A DNA stretch of 64,000 bases, taken from assembly GCF_016598575.1 (NCBI RefSeq), contig NZ_CP066801.1, positions 3,410,001 to 3,474,000 of the forward strand. The letters run 5' to 3'. This document shows, in pieces, positions 26,493 to 37,074 of the stretch (position 1 is its first letter; each line of letters begins with the position of its first letter). The position numbers and the translations under genes were made by a program. This DNA comes from Streptomyces sp. HSG2. Lineage in GTDB: Bacteria; Actinomycetota; Actinomycetes; Streptomycetales; Streptomycetaceae. The notes under the pieces were generated by a model. The model ran no database searches, had not been told where the DNA came from, and saw only the letters and a list, made by a program, of their open reading frames with translations.

Positions 26493-26683
26493 GCGTGTCG
26501 AATCCGTCCGTCTGCGACTGCGCGCCGCGCGCGCAATGCGTCCCGCGGAGCTTCCGATACCCCGAACCCGACCCCGGGGAACGCGGTTCCCGCGCGCTCG
26601 GCGATCCGGTCGGGGCTTCCGCCGCCGCGGCGCGCCGGCGAGTGTCCGCCCGTGCCGGTGGTGTCGTCGTCCCTCTGGCTCAC
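26489..26683 (-). CDS. possible small upstream ORF coupled to the phosphatase gene
   Basis: A 64-codon frame starting at GTG 26683 whose TGA overlaps the GTG of the phosphatase gene in the arrangement GTGA. GGCAGGAC precedes its start. The product is basic and low-complexity (MSQRDDDTTGTGGHSP...), with no recognised domain. The overlap suggests translational coupling, but with this base composition chance open frames are common. Apart from it the 304-base gap shows nothing. Confidence 0.25.
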   Translation of the reverse strand: MSQRDDDTTGTGGHSPARRGGGSPDRIAERAGTAFPGVGFGVSEAPRDALRARRAVADGRIRHA

Positions 26684-26796
26684 GTCCTGCCGCCCCTCGC
26701 TGACGATCGATCAAGCCCGCCGTATTCGCGGGCGCTTGTCGCCGGGTCTGCCTGCGGACGATCCTACGATTCTCGCCGGGGGGCCGGACAAGGGTC

Positions 26797-27531
26797 TCAT
26801 GCGGACCCTCCCCCGGGTGTGCGGTCCCAGCCCTCCGGCAGCCGCGGCACCGGCCAGGTCGGGTCGGGGCGCCAGTCCTCCCAGCCGTCCGGGAACGGCG
26901 GCCCCCAGGCGCTGATCACGCGCAGCGCCTCCCGTCCGGCCCGGCGCACCCGGTCCGCCTGGGCGGCGCTCATCAGTCCGTCCCGCTGGGCCTGGGCGAA
27001 CTCGTCCTCGTCCAACCACCGCCACGTGCGGTCGGGGCGGACGGAGATGTCCAGGAAGTGGTCCTCCGACTCGACCCCGTCGGGGCGGCGGGTGAGCGGC
27101 TCCTCCAGATTCACGTACCACTGTCGGAACCTCCAACCCGGCTCCCAGAACAGCCACACCGACCACGGTTGGCCCGGTCGGGCCAGCTTCAGCACGCCGG
27201 TGCCGGACCACCGGTGCCGGGCCACCCCTCGCGGGCGGGTGTAGCGCGTCGCCAGCGGCTCCCGATGGACGGGCCTACCGTCGTCGAGCACGGGCTTCAC
27301 GCACTCGGTCTCGGGAGCCAGCCAGACCGCGAGCACGTCGGCGTCGTCGCGGACGACGGTGACGGGCCGGACGATGTGGGGGCGGGCGCCGCCGTTCTCC
27401 CGGTAGCGCCACAGGATCCTGCTCCCCGGCGCCCAGAAACGCGGTGGCGCCGACGCCGCCCGGGGCGCGGCCACGCCGGGCGGCTCGGCCCGCTCGTCGG
27501 TCGCGGAACGCAGTGTCTCGCCGTCTTCCAT
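26797..27531 (-). CDS. DUF402 family protein
   Basis: A 244-residue protein of the DUF402 family (FomD-like barrel). Conserved residues are seen in WSVWLFWEPGWRFRQWYVNL and in SEDHFLDISVRPDRTWRWLDEDEF, where acidic residues would bind a divalent metal. Family members studied elsewhere hydrolyse nucleoside di- or triphosphates or nucleotidyl-phosphonates; the substrate here is unknown. The ATG at 27531 is followed by an unconserved 35 residues. It is on the same strand as fumC, 163 bases downstream of that gene. Confidence 0.85.
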   Translation of the reverse strand: MEDGETLRSATDERAEPPGVAAPRAASAPPRFWAPGSRILWRYRENGGARPHIVRPVTVVRDDADVLAVWLAPETECVKPVLDDGRPVHREPLATRYTRPRGVARHRWSGTGVLKLARPGQPWSVWLFWEPGWRFRQWYVNLEEPLTRRPDGVESEDHFLDISVRPDRTWRWLDEDEFAQAQRDGLMSAAQADRVRRAGREALRVISAWGPPFPDGWEDWRPDPTWPVPRLPEGWDRTPGGGSA

Positions 27532-27694
27532 GGCCAGATGGTAGGACGGTCGGGCCCGCCGCACCGCCTCGGTCCGGCGCGCTCCGCCCGGATCGGGGGA
27601 CCCGCGTTCCGAGGCCGCGCTCGGTTCGGCCCGTGCTCCCGGCGATAGGCGTCCCCCGGGCGTCGGGAGCGAGGGCCGGGTGCGGGCGCGCGTG

Positions 27695-29080
27695 TCAGGG
27701 CCGGGTCATCCGCAGGACGTCCAAGGCCTCGTCCACCTGTTCCATGGTCAGCTCCCCGCGCTCCACGTACCCGCTGTCCAGGACGACCTCCCTGATGGTC
27801 CGTCGTTCCTCCAACGCCCGCTTGGCGACTCTGGCCGCCTCCTCGTAGCCGATGTAGCGGTTGAGAGGGGTGACGACGGACGGCGAGGACTCCGCGTACT
27901 CGCGGGCCCGCTCGCGGTCGGCCGTCACGCCCGCGACGGTCCTGTCGGCGAGCAACCGGGAGGCGTTGGCCAGCAGGCGGATCGACTCGAGCACGTTCTT
28001 GGCGATGACCGGGAGCATCACGTTCAGTTCGAAGTTGCCGGAGGCGCCGGCCGCGGCGATCGTCGCGTCGTTCCCGGTGACCTGGGCGGCCACCATCAGC
28101 ACCGCCTCCGGCACGACGGGGTTGACCTTCCCCGGCATGATCGACGAACCGGGCTGAAGGTCGGGAAGGCGGATCTCGGCGAGGCCGGTGCGCGGACCCG
28201 ACGCCATCCAGCGCAGGTCGTTGGCGATCTTCGTCAGACCGACGGCGACGGTCCGCAGCTGTCCGCTGGTCTCGACCACGCCGTCCCGGGCGCCCTGTGC
28301 CTCGAAGTGGTCGCGGGCCTCGGTGAGCGGCAGTCCGGTGCGCAGCGCCACCTCCTCGACCACGGAGGCGGCGAACCCCGGCGGGGTGTTGACTCCGGTG
28401 CCGACGGCGGTCCCGCCCAGGGGCAGCTCGGCGAGCCGGGGGAGGGAGGCGCGCAGGCGCTCGACGCCGTAGCGGGCCTGGGCCGCGTAGCCGCCGAACT
28501 CCTGCCCCAGGGTGACCGGTGTGGCGTCCATCAGGTGGGTCCGGCCCGACTTGACCACGTCGGCGAACTCCTCGGCCTTGCGTTCCAGCGTCGCGGCGAG
28601 GTGCTCCAGTGCCGGGATCAGGTCGCGGCTCACGGCGGCGGTGGCGGCGATGTGGAGGGAGGAGGGGAAGACGTCGTTGGACGACTGGGACGCGTTGACG
28701 TGGTCGTTGGGGTGGACCGGTCGGCCCAGCCGTTCTGCGGCGAGTGCCGCGAGGACCTCGTTGGCGTTCATGTTGGACGAGGTGCCGGACCCGGTCTGGA
28801 AGACGTCGACGGGGAAGTGCTCGTCCCAACGGCCGGCGGCCACTTCCTCCGCCGCGCTCTCGATCGCCTCGGCCATTTCCTGGTCGAGGACGCCGAGGCG
28901 GGCGTTGATCTTCGCCGCGGCGCCCTTGATCCGTGCCAGCGCCTCGATGTGGGCCCGTTCCAGGCGCTGCCCGGAGATCGGGAAGTTCTCCACCGCGCGC
29001 TGCGTCTGCGCCCCCCACTTGGCGTGGGCGGGGACCCGGACCGCTCCCAGGGAGTCGTGCTCGATGCGGTATTCGCTCAT
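27695..29080 (-). CDS. fumC: class II fumarate hydratase FumC
   Basis: A 461-residue homotetrameric, iron-free fumarase that converts fumarate to L-malate in the TCA cycle. Signatures are [45 protein letters not shown] and the family motif [12 protein letters not shown]. The length is normal. GGAGG stands six bases before the ATG. It is downstream of the oxygen-sensitive class I fumarase on the same strand, 106 bases away, so the cell has both enzyme types side by side. Confidence 0.96.
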   Translation of the reverse strand: MSEYRIEHDSLGAVRVPAHAKWGAQTQRAVENFPISGQRLERAHIEALARIKGAAAKINARLGVLDQEMAEAIESAAEEVAAGRWDEHFPVDVFQTGSGTSSNMNANEVLAALAAERLGRPVHPNDHVNASQSSNDVFPSSLHIAATAAVSRDLIPALEHLAATLERKAEEFADVVKSGRTHLMDATPVTLGQEFGGYAAQARYGVERLRASLPRLAELPLGGTAVGTGVNTPPGFAASVVEEVALRTGLPLTEARDHFEAQGARDGVVETSGQLRTVAVGLTKIANDLRWMASGPRTGLAEIRLPDLQPGSSIMPGKVNPVVPEAVLMVAAQVTGNDATIAAAGASGNFELNVMLPVIAKNVLESIRLLANASRLLADRTVAGVTADRERAREYAESSPSVVTPLNRYIGYEEAARVAKRALEERRTIREVVLDSGYVERGELTMEQVDEALDVLRMTRP

Positions 29081-29186
29081 GCCTCCTACAGCGCGAGGCG
29101 GCGGGTGGATGTTCCGGGGCACCGCCGTGCCGGAGCGGGACCTGGTCGCGAGGGCCCCGGCGGTCGGAGCCGGGCCGCTCGCGGCG

Positions 29187-30851
29187 TCACGGCGTCCCCG
29201 GCGCCCGGACCGGGATGGCGGTGAAGGTCGGTGCCGGTGCCGGGTCCTGGAAGAAGTCGTTGCCCTTGTCGTCGACCACGACGAACGCCGGGAAGTCCTC
29301 GACCTCGATCTTCCAGACGGCCTCCATGCCCAGCTCCTCGTACTCCAGGACCTCGACCTTCTTGATGCAGTCCTGGGCGAGCCGCGCCGCCGGCCCGCCG
29401 ATGGACCCCAGGTAGAAGCCGCCGTACGTGTCGCACGCCTCGGTCACCTGGCGGCTCCGGTTGCCCTTCGCCAACATCACCAGGGAACCCCCCGCGGCCT
29501 GGAACCGCTCCACGTACGAGTCCATGCGGCCGGCCGTGGTCGGGCCGAAGGACCCGGACGCGTAGCCCTCCGGGGTCTTGGCGGGCCCCGCGTAGTACAC
29601 CGGGTGGTCCTTGAGATAGCGCGGCATCTCCTCGCCGGCGTCGAGGCGCTCCTTGATCTTCGCGTGGGCGATGTCCCGGGCCACCACCAGCGGTCCGGTC
29701 AGCGACAATCGGGTCTTGACGGGGTACTTGGTGAGTTCGGCGCGGATCTCGTCCATCGGCCGGTTGAGGTCGATCTCGACGACCGAGCCCTCGTCCAGGT
29801 GCCGGTCCGTCGTCTCGGGCAAGAAGCGCGCGGGGTCGGTCTCCAGCCGTTCCAGGAAGACGCCCTCGGCGGTGATCTTGGCGACCGCCTGTCGGTCGGC
29901 CGAGCACGACACGGCGATCGCGACCGGGCAGGAGGCCCCGTGCCGGGGCAGGCGCACCACGCGCACATCGTGGCAGAAGTACTTGCCGCCGAACTGCGCG
30001 CCGATCCCGATCCGCTGCGTCAGCTCGAAGACCTTCTCCTCCAGCTCCCGGTCCCGGAAGCCGTGCCCGAGCGGGGAGCCCTCCGAGGGGATCTCGTCGA
30101 GGTAGTGCGCGGAGGCGTACTTGGCGGTCTTCAGCGCGTACTCGGCGGACGTCCCGCCGACCACGATGGCCAGGTGGTAAGGAGGGCAGGCCGCCGTGCC
30201 CAGAGACCGGATCTTCTCCTCCAGGAACCGCATCATGGAGGACTCGTTCAAAACGGCCTTCGTCTCCTGGTAGAGGAAGGACTTGTTGGCGCTGCCGCCT
30301 CCCTTCGCCATGAACAGGAACTTGTAGGCGTCGCCGTCGCTCGCGTACAGCTCGATCTGGGCCGGAAGGTTGGTGCCGGTGTTCCGCTCCTCCCACATGG
30401 TGAGCGGCGCCATCTGCGAGTACCGCAGGTTCAGCTTCCGGTAGGCGTCGTGGATGCCCCGGGACAGGGCCCGCGGGTCGTCTCCCTCGGTCAGGACGTT
30501 CTGTCCGCGCTTGCCCATCACGATCGCCGTGCCGGTGTCCTGGCACATGGGCAGCACCCCGGCCGCCGCGATGTTCGCGTTCTTCAGCAGGTCGAGGGCG
30601 ACGAACTTGTCGTTGCCGGACGCCTCGGGGTCGTCCACGATCCGGCGCAGCTGCGCCAGGTGGGCGGGGCGCAGATAGTGCTGGATGTCGTGGATCGCCT
30701 CCTCGGCCAGCTTGCGCAGCGCCTCGGGTTCCACCTTGAGGAACGTCCGACCGCCGGCCTCGAAGGTGGAGACCCCCTCGGAGGTCACCAGCCGGTACGG
30801 GGTCGTGTCCTCCCCCAGGGGGAGCAGATCGGTGTACGCGAACTCCGACAT
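29187..30851 (-). CDS. class I fumarate hydratase ([4Fe-4S], FumA/FumB type)
   Basis: A 554-residue fumarase of the iron-sulphur class. Cluster Cys candidates lie in [22 protein letters not shown] and an SCSADR segment; the C-terminal beta domain has [15 protein letters not shown] and [18 protein letters not shown]. Class I enzymes lose their cluster under oxidative stress, whereas FumC does not. The start [13 protein letters not shown] is typical. It is the first gene of the fumarase pair and is divergent from wblI. Confidence 0.94.
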   Translation of the reverse strand: MSEFAYTDLLPLGEDTTPYRLVTSEGVSTFEAGGRTFLKVEPEALRKLAEEAIHDIQHYLRPAHLAQLRRIVDDPEASGNDKFVALDLLKNANIAAAGVLPMCQDTGTAIVMGKRGQNVLTEGDDPRALSRGIHDAYRKLNLRYSQMAPLTMWEERNTGTNLPAQIELYASDGDAYKFLFMAKGGGSANKSFLYQETKAVLNESSMMRFLEEKIRSLGTAACPPYHLAIVVGGTSAEYALKTAKYASAHYLDEIPSEGSPLGHGFRDRELEEKVFELTQRIGIGAQFGGKYFCHDVRVVRLPRHGASCPVAIAVSCSADRQAVAKITAEGVFLERLETDPARFLPETTDRHLDEGSVVEIDLNRPMDEIRAELTKYPVKTRLSLTGPLVVARDIAHAKIKERLDAGEEMPRYLKDHPVYYAGPAKTPEGYASGSFGPTTAGRMDSYVERFQAAGGSLVMLAKGNRSRQVTEACDTYGGFYLGSIGGPAARLAQDCIKKVEVLEYEELGMEAVWKIEVEDFPAFVVVDDKGNDFFQDPAPAPTFTAIPVRAPGTP

Positions 30852-31245
30852 CTCGCCAATTCCTCACTCACGGCAGACAGCGGCTGGCCTCCATGGGCAG
30901 CGTCCACCAGCGTAGGACGTACCCGCGAGCGGTATCCGGTGAGGTAAGGCTCAGTCGGTGTGAGGTCGGGCTCGGTCGGCCCGGCGTGGACCGCGCGGCG
31001 GCCGATCGAGGCCCCCGGCCCGGCGGGGAATCGCCGGTCGAACGGCCTGGTCGGCGCCCCGAGGGGTGCCCCGGTCGGCGGGGGCCCTGCCGTCACCGCA
31101 CGGGCGTCGGTGCGTCGGCGCGGCGGCCGGTGCGCGGGGACGGGAGCGGGTCTCGTGGTTCGGAACGCAGTGCATAGGCCCGCCTACAGCGGGTAGGCCT
31201 TGACGCATCGTCTCTCGCTCGCGAAGCCGTCGTCAGGAGTAGACC
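30852..31245. promoter_or_regulatory. 394-base divergent region between the class I fumarase and wblI
   Basis: No gene is seen. It must carry the promoters for both flanking genes. A small dyad, CTAC-AGCGG-GTAG, stands at about 31183-31195 with AGGCC/GGCCT just outside it, 50 bases before the wblI start, and could be an operator. AGGAG precedes the wblI GTG. No other structure is recognised. Confidence 0.4.
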
Positions 31246-31620
31246 GTGCCGCAACCGCCGCATTCGTCCCTGAAGTTAGCCGCCGTCCCGGCCCAGCGGG
31301 TACCGACGCGCGACAGGGACCACGACGCCCCCTGGCATACCGAGGCGGTCTGCCGGCGCGACGAGGCCGGCCTCTTCTTCGCGCCGTCCAAGGAGCCGAC
31401 CGCCGCCCGGCTCTCCCGGGAGGACGCGGCCAAGCGGGTCTGTGGGCGCTGTCCCGTCATGATCCAGTGCCGGGAGCACGCCCTGCTCCAGCCCGAGCCC
31501 TACGGCGTCTGGGGTGGCCTCACGGCGGCCGAGCGCCGGATCGTCCTGGCCCGCCGGCGACGCCGGGATCTGGAGCTCAAGAAGTCCGCCCGAGCCGCCC
31601 GCGTGGCCGCCGCGGGCTGA
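31246..31620 (+). CDS. wblI: WhiB-family iron-sulphur transcription factor (WblI-like)
   Basis: A 124-residue Wbl protein. Four Cys ligands for a [4Fe-4S] cluster: Cys36, Cys66, Cys69 and Cys75 (spacing C-x29-C-x2-C-x5-C). The beta-turn GVWGG (87-91) and the following basic stretch ARRRRRDLELKK bind the principal sigma factor and DNA in this family. The start is GTG behind AGGAGTAGACC. The position between class I fumarase and glpX matches wblI in Streptomyces coelicolor, which is why I use the symbol. Its regulon is not known to me. Confidence 0.9.
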   Translation: MPQPPHSSLKLAAVPAQRVPTRDRDHDAPWHTEAVCRRDEAGLFFAPSKEPTAARLSREDAAKRVCGRCPVMIQCREHALLQPEPYGVWGGLTAAERRIVLARRRRRDLELKKSARAARVAAAG

Positions 31621-31640
31621 GGGGCCGCCGACGGTGCCCG

Positions 31641-31665
31641 CGAGGGGGTGCGCCCCACCCCCTCG
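31641..31665. terminator. hairpin between convergent wblI and glpX
   Basis: A 10-bp perfect stem (CGAGGGGGTG, 31641-31650, with CACCCCCTCG, 31656-31665) with a 5-base loop, 20 bases after the wblI stop. It can act for both converging genes. Confidence 0.7.
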
Positions 31666-31744
31666 CTTCGGCCCGGGGCGACCACCGCGCCCGCTCGGGA
31701 CACCCCGCCAGGGCGGTCGGGCCCGCGCTGGTGCGGGCTTCAGG

Positions 31745-32779
31745 TCACTTGGCCCGCTCGAAGTCGATCGTGCTGTAGGCCCGCAGCTTGCTGAGCCGGT
31801 GCTCGGAATCGACCCGCCGAACCGTGCCCGACCGCGACCGCATGACGATCGAGGACGTGCTGGCGGTCTCCGCGCGATACCGCACCCCTCGGAGCAGCTC
31901 GCCGTCGGTGATCCCGGTCGCGGTGAAGAAGACGTTGTCCCCGGAGACCAGGTCGTCCGTGGTCAGCACCCTGTCCAGGTCGTGTCCGGCGTCGAGGGCC
32001 CGCTCGCGCTCCTCGTCGTCCTTCGGCCACAGCTTGCCCTGGATGGTGCCGCCCAGGCACTTGACCGCGCACGCCGAGATGATGCCCTCGGGGGTGCCGC
32101 CGACGCCGAGCAGCAGGTCGATGCCGGTCCCCTCGCGCAGTGCCAGGATCGACCCGGCGACATCCCCGTCGGAGATCAACTTGATGCGGGCGCCGGTCTC
32201 CCGGACCTCGTCGATCAGGCCCTCGTGCCGCGGCCGGTCCAGGATGACGACGGTGACGTCCTCGGGGGTGGAGCGCTTGGCCTTGGCCACCCGGCGGATG
32301 TTGACGGCCACCGGGGCGTCGATGTCCACGAAGTCGGCCGCTTCCGGGCCCGTGACCAGCTTGTCCATGTAGAAGACGGCCGAGGGATCGAACATCGTGC
32401 CGCGCTCGGCGGCGGCCAGTACCGCGATGGCGTTGGTCATGCCCTTGGCGGTCAGCGTGGTGCCGTCGATGGGGTCCACGGCGATGTCGCACTCGGGACC
32501 GGTGCCGTCACCGATCCGCTCGCCGTTGTAGAGCATCGGCGCCTCGTCCTTCTCGCCCTCGCCGATGACGACCACGCCGTTCATCGAGACCGTCTGGACC
32601 AGCGTCCGCATGGCGCGGACCGCGGCTCCGTCCGCGCCGTTCTTGTCGCCGCGCCCCACCCAGCGGCCGGCGGCCATCGCCGCGGCCTCGGTGACGCGGA
32701 CCAGTTCCATCGCCAGGTTGCGGTCGGGCGCCTCGGACGGGACGTCCAGCTCGGAGGGCAGGTGGTGATGCTCGGTCAT
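31745..32779 (-). CDS. glpX: class II fructose-1,6-bisphosphatase GlpX
   Basis: A 344-residue enzyme that hydrolyses fructose 1,6-bisphosphate to fructose 6-phosphate, the irreversible gluconeogenic step. The metal-binding motifs [11 protein letters not shown] and [13 protein letters not shown] are complete, followed by [12 protein letters not shown]. Actinobacteria typically rely on this class as their main FBPase. It is convergent with wblI and divergent from the DUF4245 gene. Confidence 0.95.
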   Translation of the reverse strand: MTEHHHLPSELDVPSEAPDRNLAMELVRVTEAAAMAAGRWVGRGDKNGADGAAVRAMRTLVQTVSMNGVVVIGEGEKDEAPMLYNGERIGDGTGPECDIAVDPIDGTTLTAKGMTNAIAVLAAAERGTMFDPSAVFYMDKLVTGPEAADFVDIDAPVAVNIRRVAKAKRSTPEDVTVVILDRPRHEGLIDEVRETGARIKLISDGDVAGSILALREGTGIDLLLGVGGTPEGIISACAVKCLGGTIQGKLWPKDDEERERALDAGHDLDRVLTTDDLVSGDNVFFTATGITDGELLRGVRYRAETASTSSIVMRSRSGTVRRVDSEHRLSKLRAYSTIDFERAK

Positions 32780-32928
32780 CGGAGCGCACCTTTCTGATAC
32801 GACGACGGCCGGATGGGGGGTGCCGATCCCGACTCTATCGTTAGGCAGACGAAATGAGCAGGGGGAGTCCCACGCATGAGCGGGGGACCCTGCGGATGAG
32901 CGCGAGAGCGACCTGCGACGATGGTGCC

Positions 32929-33462
32929 GTGGCAGGTACCAAAGGCAAGCAGCGGACAGCCCGGGACATGGTGCTCTCGATGGGAGTGGTCCTTCTCGCG
33001 GGGCTGGTGATCTGGCTCTTCCTCCCGCACGACGACAGTGCCCCCGACCTCCCCAGGGTCGACTACCGCGTAGAGCTGCTCACCGCGCGGCGTGCCGCGC
33101 CCTACCCGGTGGCGGCCCCCGAGGGCCTGGCGGAGGAGTGGAAGGCCACGTCCGTCCGCTACCGCGGTGCCGAGTCCGACACCTGGCACCTGGGCCTGCA
33201 CGGCCCCGAAGGCACCTACGCCCAGGTCCGGCAGTCCACCGGGAAGCCCGCCGAGGTCGTCGACGACGCGACCCAGGGCGCCGTCGCCACCGACCGGACC
33301 GAGGAGATCGACGGTCGCGCCTGGACCCGGTACGAGGGCGGCCGGTACGACGCCCTCGTCCTGGAGGACACCGGGGGTGTCGAGGGGGCCACGACCGTCG
33401 TCGCCGGCACCGGGTCCTTCGACCGACTCACCGAGGTGGCCGCGGCCCTGCGGATGGGCTGA
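32929..33462 (+). CDS. DUF4245 family membrane-anchored protein
   Basis: A 177-residue protein with one N-terminal membrane segment ([19 protein letters not shown]) and an extracytoplasmic domain of the DUF4245 family ([41 protein letters not shown]). The GTG at 32929 gives [14 protein letters not shown], as in relatives; an ATG at 32896 is possible. It is an actinobacterial protein of unknown function, conserved in this position beside glpX. Confidence 0.8.
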   Translation: MAGTKGKQRTARDMVLSMGVVLLAGLVIWLFLPHDDSAPDLPRVDYRVELLTARRAAPYPVAAPEGLAEEWKATSVRYRGAESDTWHLGLHGPEGTYAQVRQSTGKPAEVVDDATQGAVATDRTEEIDGRAWTRYEGGRYDALVLEDTGGVEGATTVVAGTGSFDRLTEVAAALRMG

Positions 33463-33733
33463 CCTCGCGAACGCGCGCGCCCACCCGCCGTTGCCGACGC
33501 GCGCCACCGGCCCGCGAGGCGCACGGGTCGAGGCGGACCCGCCCGGGCGGGCCGCGCGACGCCCGATCCCGTGCCCCGGCCGGCCGGGTATGTGACGCGG
33601 ATCACGCGGGATGGGCGACGAGTACTTCCCGCCCCGCCGGTCCACCCTCCGTACGCCCATCAGGCCGGGAACCTCCCCGGCCCGGCCGCGCCGCCACACC
33701 GGACGGCGCCCACCGACGGCGAGGAGCGAACGC

Positions 33734-33940
33734 ATGACCACGAAGGGCCCGGCCTCGTACTTTCCGGCGATCGAGAGGAAGTACGGTCGCTCGATCGCCG
33801 AGTGGAGACGACTGATCGACGCCGCTGCACCGACCACGCACATGGAACTCGTGGCCTGGCTCAAGGCCGAGCACGGCATGGGCCACGGACACGCCAACGC
33901 CTTGGTCAAGTACGCCCTCGACGAGGCCGCCGGGCGATAG
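33734..33940 (+). CDS. DUF4287 family small protein
   Basis: A 68-residue cytoplasmic protein, MTTKGPASYFPAIERKYGRS and onward, containing AWLKAEHGMGHGHANALVKY, which is the DUF4287 core. A ribosome binding site (GAGGAGCG) precedes the ATG. The function of the family is unknown. It is convergent with xseB, 11 bases away. The 271-base gap upstream carries nothing I can identify beyond its expected promoter. Confidence 0.8.
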   Translation: MTTKGPASYFPAIERKYGRSIAEWRRLIDAAAPTTHMELVAWLKAEHGMGHGHANALVKYALDEAAGR

Positions 33941-33951
33941 AGGGGGCCGCC

Positions 33952-34218
33952 TCAGCCCCCGCCGCCCCCGCCTCCCGCCTGCGCGGCCCGGGCACCGCCC
34001 TCCTCGGCGACGGCGGCGTCCAGCCGGGCGCGGGCGCCCTCCAGCCGCCGCCGGCACACCCGGGCCAACTCCTCGCCGCGCTCCCACAGGACCAGGGACT
34101 CCTCCAACGACGCGCCGCCCGCCTCCAGCCGGCGCACCACCTCGATCAGCTCGTCCCGGGCCTGCTCGTAGCCGAGGGCCGCGTCACGAGCCGTCGTCTG
34201 CTCCACCTCGTCCGTCAT
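33952..34218 (-). CDS. xseB: exodeoxyribonuclease VII small subunit
   Basis: An 88-residue helical protein. YEQARDELIEVVRRLEAGGASLEESLVLWERGEEL is the XseB signature region; several small subunits coat the long helices of XseA. The C-terminus ends in a run of Gly. ATG 34218 gives MTDEVEQTT. It is 10 bases downstream of xseA and cotranscribed with it. Confidence 0.92.
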   Translation of the reverse strand: MTDEVEQTTARDAALGYEQARDELIEVVRRLEAGGASLEESLVLWERGEELARVCRRRLEGARARLDAAVAEEGGARAAQAGGGGGGG

Positions 34219-34228
34219 CCCGCCCACC

Positions 34229-35437
34229 CTATGTGTCGACTCGTACGGAGAACTCGCCTCCGGACACCCGGGCCCGCAGAGGCTCGCCCGAGGCCACCTC
34301 GTCCGGATCCCGAACCGCCCGCCCGTCGGCGCGCCGCAGTACGGCGTACCCCCGCTCCAGTGTCGCGGCGGGGGAGAGGGCCACGACCCGCGCGCGGGTG
34401 TGCTCCAGGTCGGATTCGGCGCGGTCCAACCGGTGCCCCAACGCCCGCCGGGCCCGCTCCAGCAGGCCGGTCACCGACTCGGCCCTGTCGTCGATCATCC
34501 GGTAGGGCGCCTGGAGGGACGGGCGGGCCAGCGCCTGCGCCAGCCCGCGCTCCTCCCGGTCCAGGAGCGCCTCCACGCACCGGCGGGAGCGGGCGCGCAG
34601 CTCCGCGACCCGCTCGTGTTCCTCGCCCACGTCCGGCACCACCTTCCGGGCGGCGTCGGTCGGGGTGGAAGCGCGGACGTCCGCCACGTGGTCGAGCAGC
34701 GGGCTGTCCGGCTCGTGGCCGATCGCCGACACGACCGGGGTGCGGCAGGCCGCGACCGCCCGGACCAGTTCCTCGTCGGAGAAGGGCAGCAGGTCCTCCA
34801 CACTGCCTCCGCCGCGCGCGACGACGATCACGTCGACTTCGCGCAGGGCGTCCAACTCCGCCACCGCTCCCATGATCTGCGGCACCGCGTGGACCCCCTG
34901 TACCGCGACGTTGCGCACCTCGAAGCGGACGGCGGGCCAGCGGTGCCGTGCGTTCTCCAGGACGTCCCGCTCGGCGGCCGAGGCGCGCCCGCAGACCAGA
35001 CCCACCAGCCGGGGCAGGAAGGGCAGGGGCCGCTTGTGACCGGCGTCGAACAGGCCCTCCTTCGCCAGGGTCTTCTTGAGCCGCTCCAGTCGCGCGAGCA
35101 ACTCGCCCACCCCGACGGTCTTGATCTCGGCCGCGCGCAACGACAACTGTCCGCGCCGGGCGTACCACTCGGGCTTGGCGTGCACCACGACGCGGGCGCC
35201 CTCGCCGACGACGTCGGCGATCGGGTCGAACACCTGCCGGTAGCAGGTGACGCCGACCGAGACGTCGTGGGAGGGGTCGCGCAGCGTGAGGAACACCACC
35301 CCGGCGCCCGGCCGGCGGGACAACTGGGTGATCTGCCCCTCCACCCAGACCGGGCCCAGCCGGTCGACCCAACCGCCGATGAGTCGGGACACCTCCCCCA
35401 CCGGCAAGGGGGACTCGGGACTCGTGTTCACCGCCAT
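34229..35437 (-). CDS. xseA: exodeoxyribonuclease VII large subunit
   Basis: A 402-residue catalytic subunit. An OB-fold ([28 protein letters not shown]) is followed by the nuclease domain with [20 protein letters not shown] and [20 protein letters not shown], then a coiled-coil region and [13 protein letters not shown]. Together with XseB it degrades single-stranded DNA from both ends and acts in mismatch and recombination repair. ATG 35437 ([10 protein letters not shown]) was chosen; the upstream extension is Arg/Pro-rich and unconserved. Confidence 0.95.
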   Translation of the reverse strand: MAVNTSPESPLPVGEVSRLIGGWVDRLGPVWVEGQITQLSRRPGAGVVFLTLRDPSHDVSVGVTCYRQVFDPIADVVGEGARVVVHAKPEWYARRGQLSLRAAEIKTVGVGELLARLERLKKTLAKEGLFDAGHKRPLPFLPRLVGLVCGRASAAERDVLENARHRWPAVRFEVRNVAVQGVHAVPQIMGAVAELDALREVDVIVVARGGGSVEDLLPFSDEELVRAVAACRTPVVSAIGHEPDSPLLDHVADVRASTPTDAARKVVPDVGEEHERVAELRARSRRCVEALLDREERGLAQALARPSLQAPYRMIDDRAESVTGLLERARRALGHRLDRAESDLEHTRARVVALSPAATLERGYAVLRRADGRAVRDPDEVASGEPLRARVSGGEFSVRVDT

Positions 35438-35579
35438 GCGGCGAGCGTAGTTGCCCCCGCCGACAACACGACCGGTCGGGCGGAGAGGGGAACGTCGCGC
35501 CGGCTCCGCCGAGCGTCCTCGCGCCACGCCCGTCCGCGACCTCCGACCGCGTCCGGACGACGCGCCGCGATCCGGCGCC

Positions 35580-36974
35580 TCACCCGGGGGACCGCGTCCG
35601 GCGCGCCGCGAGGACCGCCAGCCCGGCGCCCAGCCAGAGGAGGCCCACCACCTGCGCCGTGGGCGACGCCGTCACGACCACGCCGATCGTGATCACCCCG
35701 CCCGTCACCGGCATCACCAGGTGCCGCCCCCACCGGACGGGCCCGGCCCGGCGCCGCGCCACGAACCAGCCGACCACGCTCGCGTGCAGCAGGGTGAAGG
35801 CCGTGAGCGCGCCGACGTCGACGACCGACACCAGCAGGTCGACGCCGTCGTCGGCGCGGGCCGCCCACACGGCCGCCACCGTCGTGATCGACGCCGACAC
35901 CAGGAGCGCCACCCGCGGTACCCCGGCCGAGGTGCGGGCCAGCGGGGTGGGGAGTCGCCGGCCCCGCCCCATCGCGAAGAGCAGTCTTCCCGCCGCGGCC
36001 TGGGCGGCCAGTGCCGCGAAGGCCGCGCCGACCGCCTTGCTCACCGCGACCAGGTCGCGCAGCCAGGGACCCACCGAGGCATCGACCGAGTCGTAGAACG
36101 CCGGGGCCTGCGACACCGGGTCGGCGGCCAGATCGGCCGAGGCCACCGGGGTCAGCAGCGCCGCCAGGTACGTCTGCGCCACGAACAGCGCACCGGCCAG
36201 TACCAGGCAGGTCAGCACCGCCCGGGCCACCTTCGCCGAGCCCCCGGTCACCTCCTCCGCGAACGTCGCGATGGCGTCGAACCCCAGGTAGGACAGCACC
36301 GCCACCGACACCGCGCCGAGGACCGCCGACCAGGCGAACGCCCCCTGGGTTCCGTCCCCCGACAGCGGTGTCAGCCAACCCCTGACGGGTCCTCCGTCGG
36401 CGAGGACGACGACGGCCGTCACGACGAAGACCAGCAGGACGACGACCTCCCCGACCAGGACCGCCAACCCCACTCGTGCGGCGGTCCGCACGCCCCGGAG
36501 GTTCAGCAGGGTGGTGACCACCGCGGCCAGCCCCGCCCACACCCAGCGGGACACCCCGGGCACCAGCTCGTGCATGGCGACGCCCGAGAACAGGTAGGCC
36601 ACGGCGGGAATGAGGAGGTAGTCCAGCATCGCCATCCACCCGGCGACGAAGCCGAGCGCGTCGCCGAGCGCGGCCCGGGCGTAGGCGAACACCGAGCCGG
36701 CGTGGGGGAGCACCCTGACCATCTGGGCGTAGCTGAACGCGGTGAAGGCCATCGCGACGGTGGCGAGGACGTAGACCAGTGCCACCGCGCCGCCCGAGTT
36801 GGCGTCGAGCGTGCCGAAGATGCCGACCGGGGCCATGGGCCCGATGAACAGCAGGCCGTACACGACGAGGTCCCGGAAGCCGAGGCTGCGGCGGAGCCCG
36901 GGCACGAGGGGTCCGGGGCCGGACCCGTCGGACTCCGCCCCGTCGTGCCGACCTCCCGCGCCCGTGTCGGGCAT
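35580..36974 (-). CDS. APC-superfamily amino acid permease
   Basis: A 464-residue protein with about twelve membrane segments. The first helix region reads [20 protein letters not shown] and is followed by [16 protein letters not shown], typical of the amino acid-polyamine-organocation family. The sixth-helix region has [16 protein letters not shown]. It probably takes up an amino acid, but the substrate is not predictable. GGAGGC precedes the ATG. It is divergent from ispH, 100 bases apart. Confidence 0.9.
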   Translation of the reverse strand: MPDTGAGGRHDGAESDGSGPGPLVPGLRRSLGFRDLVVYGLLFIGPMAPVGIFGTLDANSGGAVALVYVLATVAMAFTAFSYAQMVRVLPHAGSVFAYARAALGDALGFVAGWMAMLDYLLIPAVAYLFSGVAMHELVPGVSRWVWAGLAAVVTTLLNLRGVRTAARVGLAVLVGEVVVLLVFVVTAVVVLADGGPVRGWLTPLSGDGTQGAFAWSAVLGAVSVAVLSYLGFDAIATFAEEVTGGSAKVARAVLTCLVLAGALFVAQTYLAALLTPVASADLAADPVSQAPAFYDSVDASVGPWLRDLVAVSKAVGAAFAALAAQAAAGRLLFAMGRGRRLPTPLARTSAGVPRVALLVSASITTVAAVWAARADDGVDLLVSVVDVGALTAFTLLHASVVGWFVARRRAGPVRWGRHLVMPVTGGVITIGVVVTASPTAQVVGLLWLGAGLAVLAARRTRSPG

Positions 36975-37074
36975 CGTGCCTCCGCCCTCGCCGCCGAAGC
37001 CTTCCGTCAGTCTCTCCGGGGGTCCCTCGCGGGCGCGATCCCTGTGCCGCCGAACGCGCCCTACGATGGGGCGC

